Part shown: piece by piece, positions 10,496 to 19,128 of the stretch
Numbering within the stretch: position 1 is the stretch's first letter
Layout: each line of letters opens with the position of its first letter
Source of the DNA: Aurantiacibacter odishensis
GTDB lineage: Bacteria; Pseudomonadota; Alphaproteobacteria; Sphingomonadales; Sphingomonadaceae
Assembly: GCF_003605195.1 (NCBI RefSeq)
Contig: NZ_QYOS01000025.1
Location: forward strand, 682,001-746,000
Direction of reading: 5' to 3'
DNA length: 64,000 bases
Position numbers and translations under genes: made by a program
Notes under the pieces: model-generated
Told to the model about the DNA's origin: nothing
Database searches by the model: none
Seen by the model: the letters and a program-made list of their open reading frames with translations, nothing else

Positions 10496-11340
10496 TCCTT
10501 GTCCTCCGGCTTGGTCGCGCCCTTGGTATCGTGCACGTCACCCTCGCTCGCCTTGCGGTCGGGCTGGTCCTCGGTGGTTTCGGGCGCCTCGGTGTCGATA
10601 CCGGTGTCCTCCTCGGCAGGAGCACCCGCGCTCACCTTTTCCTCGGCCTTTTCATCGGCCTTGGCACCGGCGCCGGTGTCGCTGGGCTTTTCCGTGACCT
10701 TCGGGTCGTCGACCGGCGGCACGTCCGCCTTTTCGTCACCGGGCAGCACGTAGTCCGCGCCTTCCCATGGGGAGGTGAAGTCGAAGCTGCGGAAATCCTG
10801 CGCGAGTTCGACAGGCTCGTACACCACGCGCTTCTCCTCTTCGGAATAGCGCAGCTCGGTGTAGCCCGTCAGCGGGAAGTCCTTCCGGAAGGGATGCCCC
10901 TCGAAGCCGTAGTCCGTCAGGATGCGGCGCAGGTCCGTGTTCCCGTCGAACATGACGCCATACATGTCGAACACTTCGCGTTCGAGCCACCCGGCGACTG
11001 GCCACAGCGTGGTGACGGTGGGCACAGGCGTTGCTTCGTCGGTCGAAACCTTCACCATGACGCGGTGGTTCTTGGTGAGACTGAGCAGCATGTAGACGAC
11101 TTCGAACCGCTCGGGACGGCTCGGATAGTCGGCCCCGGCGATTTCCATCAGCTGCTGGTAGGCATGCTCGTCACGCAGCAGGCGCAGGGCATCTTCGATG
11201 CTCTCGCGCTTCACCGTGATCACGATCTCACCGAATTCCTCGATGCTGTCGACCACCATGGAGCCGAGCGCGGCGCACAGGGCATCGCGCACACCTTCGT
11301 TGGTGGCATAGCGCGGGGCGGAATGCAGGACTTTTGCCAT
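10492..11340 (-). CDS. nuoC: NADH-quinone oxidoreductase subunit C with long acidic tail
   Basis: 30-kDa-type subunit (282 aa). Residues 1 to about 190 are the conserved core, including [20 protein letters not shown] and [20 protein letters not shown]. The last roughly 87 residues are low complexity, rich in Glu, Asp, Ala, Lys, Pro and Thr, and go beyond the usual family end of about 200 residues. Starts at ATG 11340, 13 bases after nuoB, and overlaps nuoD by ATGA. Confidence 0.96.
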   Translation of the reverse strand: MAKVLHSAPRYATNEGVRDALCAALGSMVVDSIEEFGEIVITVKRESIEDALRLLRDEHAYQQLMEIAGADYPSRPERFEVVYMLLSLTKNHRVMVKVSTDEATPVPTVTTLWPVAGWLEREVFDMYGVMFDGNTDLRRILTDYGFEGHPFRKDFPLTGYTELRYSEEEKRVVYEPVELAQDFRSFDFTSPWEGADYVLPGDEKADVPPVDDPKVTEKPSDTGAGAKADEKAEEKVSAGAPAEEDTGIDTEAPETTEDQPDRKASEGDVHDTKGATKPEDKE

Positions 11341-11353
11341 CAGCTTGCCTCCC

Positions 11354-11965
11354 TCAACGCTCGATCGTGCCGATGCGGCGGATCTTCCGCTGCAACTGCA
11401 TCACGCCGTAAAGCAGCGCCTCGGCAGTCGGAGGACAGCCGGGGATATAGATGTCGACAGGCACGATGCGGTCGCATCCGCGCACAACAGAGTAGCTGTA
11501 GTGATAGTAGCCGCCACCGTTGGCGCAGCTGCCCATCGAGATCACGTACTTCGGCTCCGACATCTGGTCGTAAACGCGGCGTAGCGCAGGCGCCATCTTG
11601 TTACACAGTGTGCCTGCCACGATCATCACGTCCGACTGGCGCGGGCTGGCGCGCGGGGCGACGCCGAAGCGCTCCATGTCGTAGCGCGGCATGTTGACGT
11701 GGATCATCTCGACCGCGCAGCAGGCGAGACCGAAAGTCATCCACCACAGCGAGCCGGTGCGTGCCCACTGGAACAGGTCCTCGGTGCTGGTGACGAGGAA
11801 GCCCTTGTCGTTCACCTCGGTCTGCAGAGCATTGAAGTATTCCGCATCGGGTTGCTTCACGTCGCCACCCTTCGCGGTCGGCAAGTCGTGCAGCGCCGGA
11901 TTGGCGGAGTCGGCCACCGTATCCTGGTACGGCGGATAGAGTGCAGGTTCGTCGCGAGTGCTCAT
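11354..11965 (-). CDS. nuoB: NADH-quinone oxidoreductase subunit B
   Basis: PSST-type subunit (203 aa) holding the terminal cluster N2 that reduces quinone. Cluster ligands are visible: the vicinal pair in [10 protein letters not shown], the third in [15 protein letters not shown] and the fourth in [18 protein letters not shown] 11965 overlaps the nuoA stop (ATGA); I prefer it to a longer frame. An N-terminal extension of about 40 residues precedes the conserved core. Confidence 0.97.
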   Translation of the reverse strand: MSTRDEPALYPPYQDTVADSANPALHDLPTAKGGDVKQPDAEYFNALQTEVNDKGFLVTSTEDLFQWARTGSLWWMTFGLACCAVEMIHVNMPRYDMERFGVAPRASPRQSDVMIVAGTLCNKMAPALRRVYDQMSEPKYVISMGSCANGGGYYHYSYSVVRGCDRIVPVDIYIPGCPPTAEALLYGVMQLQRKIRRIGTIER

Positions 11966-12336
11966 TGCCAGTCCAGAGCTCCCTTCTTCCATTCATAGGC
12001 GAGCCCGATGGCAAGGATGCCGAGGAACATCATCATTCCGATCCAGCCAGCCCAGCCCGTGTGATCGAGGCTGACGGCCCAGGGGAACAGGAACGACGCT
12101 TCCAGATCGAACAGCAGGAAGCTGATCGCGACCAGGTAGAACTTCACGTCGAACTGGCTGCGCGGATCCTCGAACGCGGGGAAGCCGCATTCGTACTCGG
12201 TCAACTTCTCGGCCTGCGGCTTGTGCGCGCCCGTAAGGCGGGAGACGCCCATGGGGAGGAACACGAAGGCTGCCGAAAGCCCCGCCGCGATGGCGAGGAA
12301 AAGCAGGATGGGGAAATACTGGCTGAGATCGACCAA
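11962..12336 (-). CDS. nuoA: NADH-quinone oxidoreductase subunit A
   Basis: Membrane subunit A (124 aa from this start, the normal size) with three helices and the conserved loop [21 protein letters not shown] chose TTG 12336 because the protein then begins [13 protein letters not shown] after the initiator, as in relatives; an in-frame ATG at 12402 would add 22 residues unlike the family. No strong ribosome-binding site is seen at either. This is the first gene of the nuo operon, so the promoter should lie in 12337-12426 or within the end of the upstream lipoprotein gene. Confidence 0.93.
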   Translation of the reverse strand: MVDLSQYFPILLFLAIAAGLSAAFVFLPMGVSRLTGAHKPQAEKLTEYECGFPAFEDPRSQFDVKFYLVAISFLLFDLEASFLFPWAVSLDHTGWAGWIGMMMFLGILAIGLAYEWKKGALDWQ

Positions 12337-12426
12337 GACAGACTCGACAGGTTGCTGCGGGGTTTCGTGGGCGCGTCTAGGCAATGGAAGGCCGCGATGC
12401 AAGGCAGTCGAGCGCCCTATGGCCCG

Positions 12427-13695
12427 CTAATCCGTGGGTTTCTCCCTCAGCTCAAGTCGGCGAATGTGCGTGGGGCGCAGTTCCGCACCTTCCTTCAGCG
12501 TGCCGCCCTCCTCGAACAGGTCCCAACTGCCGTTCCCTATATAATATAGCGCGCCTTCGTGAATGTCGCCGCCAAGCGGCTCGGTCCAGTCGGGATTGGC
12601 CCGTTCCAGCACGCGCATCCCGGTTATGCGATTGCCGTCCTCGGACAGGCGCAGGGCCACGATCCGCCTGGGGCTGAGACCGTTCTGGATGGCAATCAAC
12701 TCGCCTTCGTGCAGCCAGAGACCGTCGATCCCGTCCAACAGCATCGGTGTATCGGCGGTGAGCCTCGACACCTGCCCCGTCGCGCTGTCAATCGCCGCCA
12801 GCCCATAACGATAGTCGCTGACGTAGAGCCGCGCCCCGTCTTCGCTGGGCGCAATCCCCTGTGGCGAGCGCAAGGTGCCCGGCGGCACGAGAGCCGTGAG
12901 AGCCGATCCTATGGCCTCCGACCTGTAGACCCCACCACCAGCGGGATCGCTGGCGTAGATGGTCTGGTCGCGGACAAATGTCAGGTCTGACAAGTTCACG
13001 CCCTCCGGAGCGGGCATCGAAACGGCATAGTTCCGTTCTTCCATCGCGATGAGGCCGGAGAAGGCTTCTTCTCCCGGAGGAACCATCCCGAGGTCCGCCG
13101 ATGCCACGACAAGGCCGCTTGCATCGCTCGCTATGCCGCTGAGGTTTCCGGCATCCGGCAAGGGTACCGCAGACCAGGACTCTTCGCCACGGAGCCAGAG
13201 TTCTCGCGAAACGACAGTCGTGACTGCGAAGAGACCATCGGCAACAACCGACAAGCCTTCGGGCAACTTGGCTTTTTCAGGAATGGTGGCCACGATCTCG
13301 CTGGCGGGCAGCGGCGCGGCATTTTCATCGTTCATGACGAACCAAGAGGGCACCGATCCGGTGGCAAACAGCCCTTTGAGGTAATCCATCGCACCGGGCG
13401 AGAAAGCGTAACCGTCCAGCACCAGTCCCTCTGCCACCACTGTTGCCTGCGCGTTTTGACCGGAAGCGACATATGCATTCAACAGACGAAGCCGGACGGA
13501 CGAGGAATTCGGAAAGGCTTGCGCCAGGCTCTCCAGATCAGCCACATCGGTGATCGCGCCTGTCCGGGCATCGACCGGATGCCATGGAACGCGCGCTTCG
13601 CTCGGCGGTTTTTCAGACGAGGCTGGTGTGGCGCAAGCAGCCAGTACGAAGGTGAGTGCTGCGATCATCATGTTGCAGCGCACAATCTTGCGCAT
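12427..13695 (-). CDS. Lipoprotein with probable beta-propeller (SMP-30/NHL-like) fold
   Basis: 422-aa predicted lipoprotein. The signal peptide ends in a lipobox (VLAAC, Cys near residue 20) with Ala at +2, which suggests the outer membrane. The body has repeated segments of the kind DGLFAVTTVVSR, SGLVVASADLG and DGARLYVSDYRYGLAAIDSA, typical of six-bladed propellers such as SMP-30 or NHL. ATG 13695 was chosen over a longer frame because it gives the signal peptide and has AAGGGG upstream. No catalytic residues can be assigned, so the substrate is unknown. Divergent from the thiolase gene. Confidence 0.8.
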   Translation of the reverse strand: MRKIVRCNMMIAALTFVLAACATPASSEKPPSEARVPWHPVDARTGAITDVADLESLAQAFPNSSSVRLRLLNAYVASGQNAQATVVAEGLVLDGYAFSPGAMDYLKGLFATGSVPSWFVMNDENAAPLPASEIVATIPEKAKLPEGLSVVADGLFAVTTVVSRELWLRGEESWSAVPLPDAGNLSGIASDASGLVVASADLGMVPPGEEAFSGLIAMEERNYAVSMPAPEGVNLSDLTFVRDQTIYASDPAGGGVYRSEAIGSALTALVPPGTLRSPQGIAPSEDGARLYVSDYRYGLAAIDSATGQVSRLTADTPMLLDGIDGLWLHEGELIAIQNGLSPRRIVALRLSEDGNRITGMRVLERANPDWTEPLGGDIHEGALYYIGNGSWDLFEEGGTLKEGAELRPTHIRRLELREKPTD

Positions 13696-13766
13696 GTCGC
13701 AATCCCCTTCTACACAGCCCACCAAACACGTTTCTTTCAATTAATCTCACGAGAGGCAAGCATTCC

Positions 13767-14963
13767 ATGGCCACTTTCAACGAAGCCGATCCGATCGTCA
13801 TTCTCTCCTATGCCCGTACCCCCATGGGTTCGATGCAGGGCGCGCTGTCCGACGCTTCGGCCACCGATCTTGGCGCGACCGCAGTGAAGGCGGCGATGGA
13901 TCGCTCCGGGGTGGCGGGCGAGGACGTGGACCGCGTTTACATGGGCTGCGTGCTTCCCGCCGGTCTCGGCCAGGCCCCTGCCCGCCAGGTCGCGGTAAAA
14001 TCCGGCCTGCCGCTCTCGGCGCAGGCGACCACGGTGAACAAGGTGTGCGGCAGCGGCATGCAGACCGTGATCATGGGCGCAGAAGCGCTCGCCACCGGCA
14101 CGGTCGACGTGATTGTGTCGGGCGGGATGGAGAGCATGACCAATGCTCCCTACCTGCTGAAAAAGCACCGCAGCGGCGCGCGCCTCGGCCATGATACGGC
14201 TTACGATCACATGTTCCTCGACGGCCTCGAAGATGCCTACGAGGAAGGCCGCGCCATGGGCACTTTCGCGCAGGACATGGCCGACAAGTACCAGCTGACG
14301 CGTGAGGAAATGGACGAGTATTCCATCGCCTCGCTGGACCGTGCAAACAAGGCGATCGAAAGCGGCGCCTTCGCCGACGAGGTCGTTCCGATCACGATCA
14401 AGACCCGCAAGGGCGAGGTCATCATCGATACCGACGAAGCACCGTCGAAGGGCCGCCCGGACAAGATTCCAACCTTGCGTCCGGCCTTCGCCAAGGACGG
14501 CACCATCACCGCCGCCACCTCCTCTTCGATCTCCGACGGCGCGGCTGCCGTGGTGCTGACGCGCAAGAGCGTGGCCGAAGCAAAGGGCCTGACGCCGGTT
14601 GCGACCATCCACGGCCTCACCGCTCACGCCCAGGCCCCCGAGGAGTTCACCATCGCGCCGGTGGGTGCGATCAAGAAGCTGCTCGAACAGACCGGCTGGA
14701 GCGTTGACGATGTCGACCTGTGGGAAGTGAACGAGGCCTTCGCCTGCGTCGCCATGTTCGCGATGCGCGACATCGGCATCGATCACGACAAGATCAACGT
14801 GAACGGCGGCGGCACGGCTCTGGGCCACCCCATCGGTGCCAGCGGCACGCGCATCATCGTCACCCTGCTCAACGCTCTCAAGACGCAGGGCAAGAAGCGC
14901 GGTATCGCCTCGCTCTGCATCGGCGGCGGCGAAGCGACGGCAGTCGCCGTCGAGATCGCCTGA
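13767..14963 (+). CDS. Acetyl-CoA C-acetyltransferase (thiolase)
   Basis: Thiolase of 398 aa, the usual length. The acylated Cys is C94 in NKVCGSGMQTV. The catalytic His is H354 in GGTALGHPIGASG, and the second Cys is C384 in CIGGGEATA. Such enzymes condense two acetyl-CoA to acetoacetyl-CoA or run beta-oxidation backward; the biosynthetic type (AtoB/PhaA-like) fits best, but no PHB or ketone genes flank it. ATG 13767 is preceded by GAGAGG. It shares a 71-bp divergent interval with the propeller lipoprotein. Confidence 0.93.
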   Translation: MATFNEADPIVILSYARTPMGSMQGALSDASATDLGATAVKAAMDRSGVAGEDVDRVYMGCVLPAGLGQAPARQVAVKSGLPLSAQATTVNKVCGSGMQTVIMGAEALATGTVDVIVSGGMESMTNAPYLLKKHRSGARLGHDTAYDHMFLDGLEDAYEEGRAMGTFAQDMADKYQLTREEMDEYSIASLDRANKAIESGAFADEVVPITIKTRKGEVIIDTDEAPSKGRPDKIPTLRPAFAKDGTITAATSSSISDGAAAVVLTRKSVAEAKGLTPVATIHGLTAHAQAPEEFTIAPVGAIKKLLEQTGWSVDDVDLWEVNEAFACVAMFAMRDIGIDHDKINVNGGGTALGHPIGASGTRIIVTLLNALKTQGKKRGIASLCIGGGEATAVAVEIA

Positions 14964-14976
14964 TCAAGAAATTGTC

Positions 14977-15000
14977 AGGGCGGGCTGCAAGGTCCGCCCT
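14977..15000 (+). terminator. Possible terminator hairpin after the thiolase gene
   Basis: A 7-bp perfect stem (AGGGCGG at 14977-14983 with CCGCCCT at 14994-15000) around a 10-base loop, starting 13 bases after the stop codon. There is no run of T after it, so it may be a weak or Rho-assisted terminator. Confidence 0.45.
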
Positions 15001-15059
15001 TGGCAAGCCTCGATTTCCGTGGGACAATGTCAACAAACGGAGGAAAGAGGAGCCTTAGC

Positions 15060-15512
15060 ATGAAGAGAATAATCGCCATCAGCGCCGCACTTGCGCTCGC
15101 CGCCTGCAACGGTGCCGGCGAAGAACCTGTGGCAGACGACGCAGCTGGAACAGAAACCGCCACGGCCGACGCCAGCGACATGCTGGAAGGCGATGCGCCC
15201 GGTTTCGAAGCGGTCGCCCCCGGAACCTACCAGGTGACGCGTAGCGGCGGCGAGATCGATTTCATCGAAATCCATCCCGGCATGACATTCTCGCGCGTTG
15301 CCGAAGGCGGCGATGCCACGGGCGGCGTTATCTTCATGAAAGGCGGAATGACCTGTTTCCTGGTCGAAGGCGAAGACGAGGAAAGCTGTTTCACCGACGG
15401 CCCGAAGCAGGAAGACGGCAGCATGGAAACCACGTCCGAAGCAGGCGATGTCTCGACGGTCATGCCGGTCGATGGCACTCTGGCAGACCACGTCGACGAG
15501 ATCCCGGCCTGA
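15060..15512 (+). CDS. Small lipoprotein (tandem pair, first copy)
   Basis: 150-aa predicted lipoprotein with signal peptide MKRIIAISAALALAAC and a lipobox Cys at residue 16. An Ala/Glu/Asp-rich spacer follows, then a compact domain containing APGTYQVTRSGGEIDF and a Cys pair in TCFLVEGEDEESC. The same pattern recurs in the next gene (GTYTSTTEDGTEVSV and TCLTAEGGDGEDC), so the two look like diverged tandem duplicates. A strong GGAGGAAAGAGGAG precedes the ATG. Function unknown. Confidence 0.85.
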   Translation: MKRIIAISAALALAACNGAGEEPVADDAAGTETATADASDMLEGDAPGFEAVAPGTYQVTRSGGEIDFIEIHPGMTFSRVAEGGDATGGVIFMKGGMTCFLVEGEDEESCFTDGPKQEDGSMETTSEAGDVSTVMPVDGTLADHVDEIPA

Positions 15513-15597
15513 TCGGCTGCGGACCAGACCGGACCCATTTGCCCCCTCGCCCGTTACGAGGGATGAATTTCATACCAAGAGTTACAGGGAAACAAGA

Positions 15598-15978
15598 ATG
15601 AAGAAGCTTATCGCAGTTGCCGCCCTCGCCAGTCTCGCCGCTTGCGGCGGCGGTGCCGACGAACCGGCCGAGGATGCGAGCCTCGACGAAGCGGCTGCCG
15701 AAGTGATCCCCAGCACCAGTGCCGGGACCTACACCTCCACGACAGAGGACGGCACCGAAGTCTCCGTCGCTCTCAACGCCGATGGAACCTACGCCGTGAT
15801 GCAGGGTGGCGAACAGGTGGAAACCGGCACCTGGGAAGACAACATCCGCGGCACCTGCCTCACCGCTGAAGGTGGCGACGGCGAAGACTGCTGGAACATC
15901 CAGCCCGGTGCCGAAGACGGCATGATGGATGTGACCGACTCTACCGGCCAGACCATGAGCTACAGCTTCGAGGGTTGA
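15598..15978 (+). CDS. Small lipoprotein (tandem pair, second copy)
   Basis: 126-aa predicted lipoprotein with signal peptide MKKLIAVAALASLAAC and Gly-rich residues after the Cys. It shares with the upstream gene a GTY...DGTE strand motif and a paired-Cys motif spaced TCxxxEGxDxExC. ATG 15598 was chosen because it gives the signal peptide, with AGGGAAAC upstream. The domain looks like a small beta-sandwich. Function unknown. A good terminator follows 24 bases after the stop. Confidence 0.85.
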   Translation: MKKLIAVAALASLAACGGGADEPAEDASLDEAAAEVIPSTSAGTYTSTTEDGTEVSVALNADGTYAVMQGGEQVETGTWEDNIRGTCLTAEGGDGEDCWNIQPGAEDGMMDVTDSTGQTMSYSFEG

Positions 15979-16001
15979 ACGCCGGTCGCCCGGAACAATC
16001 G

Positions 16002-16032
16002 AAAGGGCGGTCCTTCGGGGCCGCCCTTTTTC
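16002..16032 (+). terminator. Intrinsic (probably bidirectional) terminator
   Basis: Perfect stem AAAGGGCGG (16002-16010) with CCGCCCTTT (16021-16029), a 10-base loop and a T-rich end. It lies between convergent genes (the lipoprotein on plus and the SH3 protein on minus), and the complementary strand also ends in T residues, so it could serve both. Confidence 0.85.
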
Positions 16033-16046
16033 GTTGGCGGAAGCGA

Positions 16047-16514
16047 TCAGGGCTCGCCCGCACCCCAGAGGCGGCCCTCTCTCACCCACCCGATGTGGCG
16101 ATCCACATCCAGTTCGCACCAACCAGCTTCGCAATCGCCAAGCTCGCCGACTACCCCCGGCTCGAGATTCCAGCGCAGGTCTGCATCGTCCGATGGCCCC
16201 TCGCGCATCGCAGCCAGACCATCCCCGACCACGATGGCGGTGCGCTGGCGGCTGAGCAAGCTGGCAGAAATCCATCCAGTCGTGCCGTCGGGCTCCTCGA
16301 CATAGCGCCAGCCCTGCATGAGCCGCACGACCTTCACTGGCAGCCCCTCGCGCTTGTAGACCCACTGGATCGGAAACTGCTCCCCTGCGCCCACCCGCAT
16401 GTTCGCTTCGGGCGCGTCGATGCTCGCCCAGTAGGGAAGCTCCACGTCCTGCGCTGTGGCAGGAACGGCAAGGAAAGCGGTGATACAGGCTGCGAGTCGG
16501 AAGCTGCGTGGCAT
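16047..16514 (-). CDS. Exported SH3-domain protein
   Basis: 155-aa secreted protein with a cleavable signal peptide ending near ATA/Q (residue 21). Two bacterial-SH3-like units follow: about residues 30-90 (NMRVGAGEQFPIQWVYKREG, GTTGWISASLL) and about 100-150 (AAMREGPSDDADLRWNLEPG, HIGWVREGRLWG). Such domains usually bind peptidoglycan or other envelope partners; none is indicated here. Convergent with the lipoprotein pair and divergent from amt. Confidence 0.85.
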   Translation of the reverse strand: MPRSFRLAACITAFLAVPATAQDVELPYWASIDAPEANMRVGAGEQFPIQWVYKREGLPVKVVRLMQGWRYVEEPDGTTGWISASLLSRQRTAIVVGDGLAAMREGPSDDADLRWNLEPGVVGELGDCEAGWCELDVDRHIGWVREGRLWGAGEP

Positions 16515-16643
16515 GGCAATGGATTAGCCGTCCACAACAGGGTGCCGCAACACGCAACAGAAGCCTTGCCCAATTGGAAGAATCTGTCCTAACACGCGCG
16601 CCGGACGCAATCCCGCTTCAGAACGGGTTCGAGGGGAACATCT

Positions 16644-17942
16644 ATGCTTCGCACATTTGCCGCCGCGGCGGTGCTTACCGCCCTGCCGCAGACGGCGCGC
16701 GCGCAGGAACTCACCAACATCGCGCAGAACGAGACGGGTGATACCGCGTGGATCCTGACGGCGACGGCCCTCGTGCTGCTGATGACGCTGCCGGGTCTCG
16801 GCCTGTTCTACGGCGGACTGGTGCGGGCGAAGAACTTCCTCTCCGTGCTGCTGCAGGTCGGCGCGGTGGCGGGCATCGCTTCGGTGCTCTGGATCGTCGT
16901 TGGCTATACCCTCGCGTTCGGCAACACCACGGGTGGCTGGATCGGCGATGGCGGCAAGTGGATGCTGATCAATCTCGATAACGTGCGCAGTGGCATCACC
17001 CTTCCCGAAAGCACCTTCGCGGCCTTCCAGATGACTTTCGCTGCGATTACCCCGGCCCTGATGGTGGGCGCATGGGTAGACCGCGCGCGCTTCGGCTGGG
17101 TCATCGGTTTCGCTGCCATCTGGGGCCTGCTCGTCTATGCGCCGGTCGCCCACTGGATCTGGGGCGGCGGCTGGATGAGCGAGCTTGGCGTGCTCGATTT
17201 CGCAGGGGGCCTCGTGGTTCACACCACGGCGGGCGCTTCGGCGCTGGTCGTCGCCTTGCTGCTGGGCAAGCGGCAGGGCTTCCCCGGCTCCACCCTGCTA
17301 CCGCACGCCCCTGGCATGACGATGCTGGGCGCGATGCTGCTGTGGGTCGGCTGGTTCGGCTTCAACGGCGGCAGCGCTCTCACCGCGACGGACGATGCCT
17401 CGATGGCGATCATCAACACCCATGTCGCCGCCGCGACTGCGGCGCTGGCGTGGGCGCTGGTGGAAAAAATCGCTTTCGGGAAAGCCACCACGGTCGGCTT
17501 TGCTACCGGTGCTATCGCTGGACTTGCGACGGTGACGCCCGCCGCCGGTTTCATCTCGCCGGGTGCGGCAATCCTGTTTGGCATTCTGGCCGCGCTCGTC
17601 TGCTACTACGCAATCCAGCTGGTGAAGACCAAGCTGGCCATCGACGATTCGCTCGATGTATTCGCGGTTCACGGCGTGGGCGGGATGCTGGGCAGCCTGC
17701 TGCTGGGCGTGTTCCTCTCGCAGGATCTTGGCGGGACCGGTTATGCCGACGGCATGACGATGGGCGGCATGGTCGGCGTGCAGGCGCTTGCCATCGCCAT
17801 CGTCGCCCTGTTCTCCGCCGTTGTGACGGCGGTGATCGCCATCGGCGTATCGCTGTTCATCCCGATGCGCGTGACGGAGGAAGAGGAAGTCCAAGGTCTC
17901 GACGTGACGAGCCACGGCGAGCGCAGCTGGCAATTCGACTGA
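16644..17942 (+). CDS. amt: Ammonium transporter
   Basis: Amt/Mep/Rh channel (432 aa) with a signal-peptide-like N-terminus (ends around residue 20, ARAQ), as in many bacterial Amt proteins, then about 11 helices. Recognisable motifs include GLGLFYGGLVRAKNFLS, the pore segment DFAGGLVVHTTAGASALVVA with the twin-His first residue, and FAVHGVGGMLGSLLLG. The ATG follows GAGGGGA. No glnK/P-II gene is adjacent, unlike the common glnK-amt pair. A hairpin follows that covers the start of the next gene. Confidence 0.97.
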   Translation: MLRTFAAAAVLTALPQTARAQELTNIAQNETGDTAWILTATALVLLMTLPGLGLFYGGLVRAKNFLSVLLQVGAVAGIASVLWIVVGYTLAFGNTTGGWIGDGGKWMLINLDNVRSGITLPESTFAAFQMTFAAITPALMVGAWVDRARFGWVIGFAAIWGLLVYAPVAHWIWGGGWMSELGVLDFAGGLVVHTTAGASALVVALLLGKRQGFPGSTLLPHAPGMTMLGAMLLWVGWFGFNGGSALTATDDASMAIINTHVAAATAALAWALVEKIAFGKATTVGFATGAIAGLATVTPAAGFISPGAAILFGILAALVCYYAIQLVKTKLAIDDSLDVFAVHGVGGMLGSLLLGVFLSQDLGGTGYADGMTMGGMVGVQALAIAIVALFSAVVTAVIAIGVSLFIPMRVTEEEEVQGLDVTSHGERSWQFD

Positions 17943-17952
17943 TCGGGTGATC

Positions 17953-17995
17953 GTCCCTTGCGCGCCGCTGCCGTTCGGCTAGGTGCGCAGGGGAC
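17953..17995 (+). promoter_or_regulatory. Hairpin that would sequester the ribosome-binding site of the next gene
   Basis: Bases 17953-17963 (GTCCCTTGCGC) pair with 17985-17995 (GCGCAGGGGAC) over 11 positions with one G-U. The 3' arm contains the AGGGGA ribosome-binding site and ends on the base before the ATG at 17996. The loop contains a smaller CCG/CGG hairpin. It could also act as a T-less terminator of amt. Confidence 0.55.
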
Positions 17996-18424
17996 ATGGA
18001 TACCTTTGCCGCACGCCTCGAAACCCTTGAACATCAATGGATGCGTGCGTGGATGCGCGGCGACCGCAAGCTGATGAAGGAAGTCGCTGCGCGCGACTTC
18101 GTGTTTCTCCTCGGCGGCAAGAAAGCCACCCTGCTTGACCGGGTGAGCTGGCTGGAAGCGGCAACCACGCGCCTGCGCTGCCACTCCTACCGCTTCGGCG
18201 ACATCTACGTGCGCCGCCACGGCTCCATCGGTCTGTTCGCCTGCCAGATGGAGATTGAGGCTTCGATCGGCGAGCACGAATGGAAAGGCACCGTGTGGGT
18301 GTCTGACCTGTGGCGTAGGTCTGCCGTGAGCAGGAAGTGGAAACTGGTGGAGCGCGTCGCCTCCCGGCCCGAGGGCGACAATGCCCTGGGCGAGGCGCTG
18401 AAGAAATTCCAGCTCTGGACCTGA
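17996..18424 (+). CDS. NTF2-like / SnoaL-like protein (DUF4440 type)
   Basis: 142-aa soluble protein with the cone-shaped NTF2-like pattern: an N-terminal helix (LETLEHQWMRAWMRGDRKL), then KEVAARDFVFL, strands around residues 60-110 and a final WRRS...KWKLVERVASRP. DUF4440-type proteins are often small ligand-binding or enzyme domains; no active site is evident. The start is decided by AGGGGAC just upstream, although a hairpin may cover it. Convergent with the alpha/beta hydrolase gene, only three bases between stops. Confidence 0.75.
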   Translation: MDTFAARLETLEHQWMRAWMRGDRKLMKEVAARDFVFLLGGKKATLLDRVSWLEAATTRLRCHSYRFGDIYVRRHGSIGLFACQMEIEASIGEHEWKGTVWVSDLWRRSAVSRKWKLVERVASRPEGDNALGEALKKFQLWT

Positions 18425-18427
18425 GTC

Positions 18428-19096
18428 CTAGGCGGCGTCCATTTCCGCCATCTTTGCCAGTATCTTTTCGATTGCAGCAGCTGACGTTCCCAGCGCGAAA
18501 TGCTGCGCGTCGATCCGCAGCGTCTCGTCCGCCTCCTCGTCCCGTCCGCGCGAGCACAGCGGCGAAACGATACCGTCGCAGGCAGACCAGACTGCCAGCG
18601 TCGGCACAGGCGGCTTATCGGAAACCTGCTCCGCGAAAGGCGGATTATCGACCGTGTGATCGTTGATCGCCTCGTATAGCTTCCACGCGACATTGGCATG
18701 GCGGTCGCCCGAGAAGGGGCTGGCGACCGTCACTACCATCCCGACATGCTGTGGTGAGCGATGCGCGAGCACCCGCGCATATAGTCCGCCAAGGCTCCAC
18801 CCGATCAGGACGACCTTCTCGCCGGTCTGGCGGTGCAGATCCTCAAGCCGCGCTTCGAGCGCTTTCAGCTTCGCCGGATCGGCCCCGGTGTTCAGCCCGC
18901 GCCGCCAACCCTCTGGCCTGAAGCCGCGCGCCTTCAGCGTCCGCCGCAGCAGGGTGGTGGAAACATCGCCAGTGGCAAGGCCGGGAATGACGATCACTGC
19001 CCTGCCCCGGCCAAATTCCCTGCCCGCCTTCGGCAGCCGGAACGGGTTCAGCAGGACGCGCGGAATGGCCAGCCCCTCGCGCAGGGTATTGCGCAA
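18428..19096 (-). CDS. Alpha/beta hydrolase
   Basis: 222-aa hydrolase from a proposed TTG start at 19096, with GAAGAG nine bases upstream; no ATG or GTG gives the full domain, so the start is uncertain. The nucleophile elbow is GWSLGG (Ser near residue 100). A likely acid lies in SACDGIVSP and the His in DAQHFALG. The oxyanion region is VIVIPGLATGD. The shape resembles lipase/PGAP1-like esterases. It is the last gene of a minus-strand run after the flavin oxidoreductase (32-base gap). Substrate unknown. Confidence 0.82.
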   Translation of the reverse strand: MRNTLREGLAIPRVLLNPFRLPKAGREFGRGRAVIVIPGLATGDVSTTLLRRTLKARGFRPEGWRRGLNTGADPAKLKALEARLEDLHRQTGEKVVLIGWSLGGLYARVLAHRSPQHVGMVVTVASPFSGDRHANVAWKLYEAINDHTVDNPPFAEQVSDKPPVPTLAVWSACDGIVSPLCSRGRDEEADETLRIDAQHFALGTSAAAIEKILAKMAEMDAA

Positions 19097-19128
19097 GGGC
19101 GGTGGCTCTTCGTGCGCGTCCGCCAGGA

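Noticed and set aside
16515-16643. Sigma-54 promoter upstream of amt
   Set aside because: No GG-N10-GC pair with proper flanks (TGGCAC-N5-TTGC type) could be placed.
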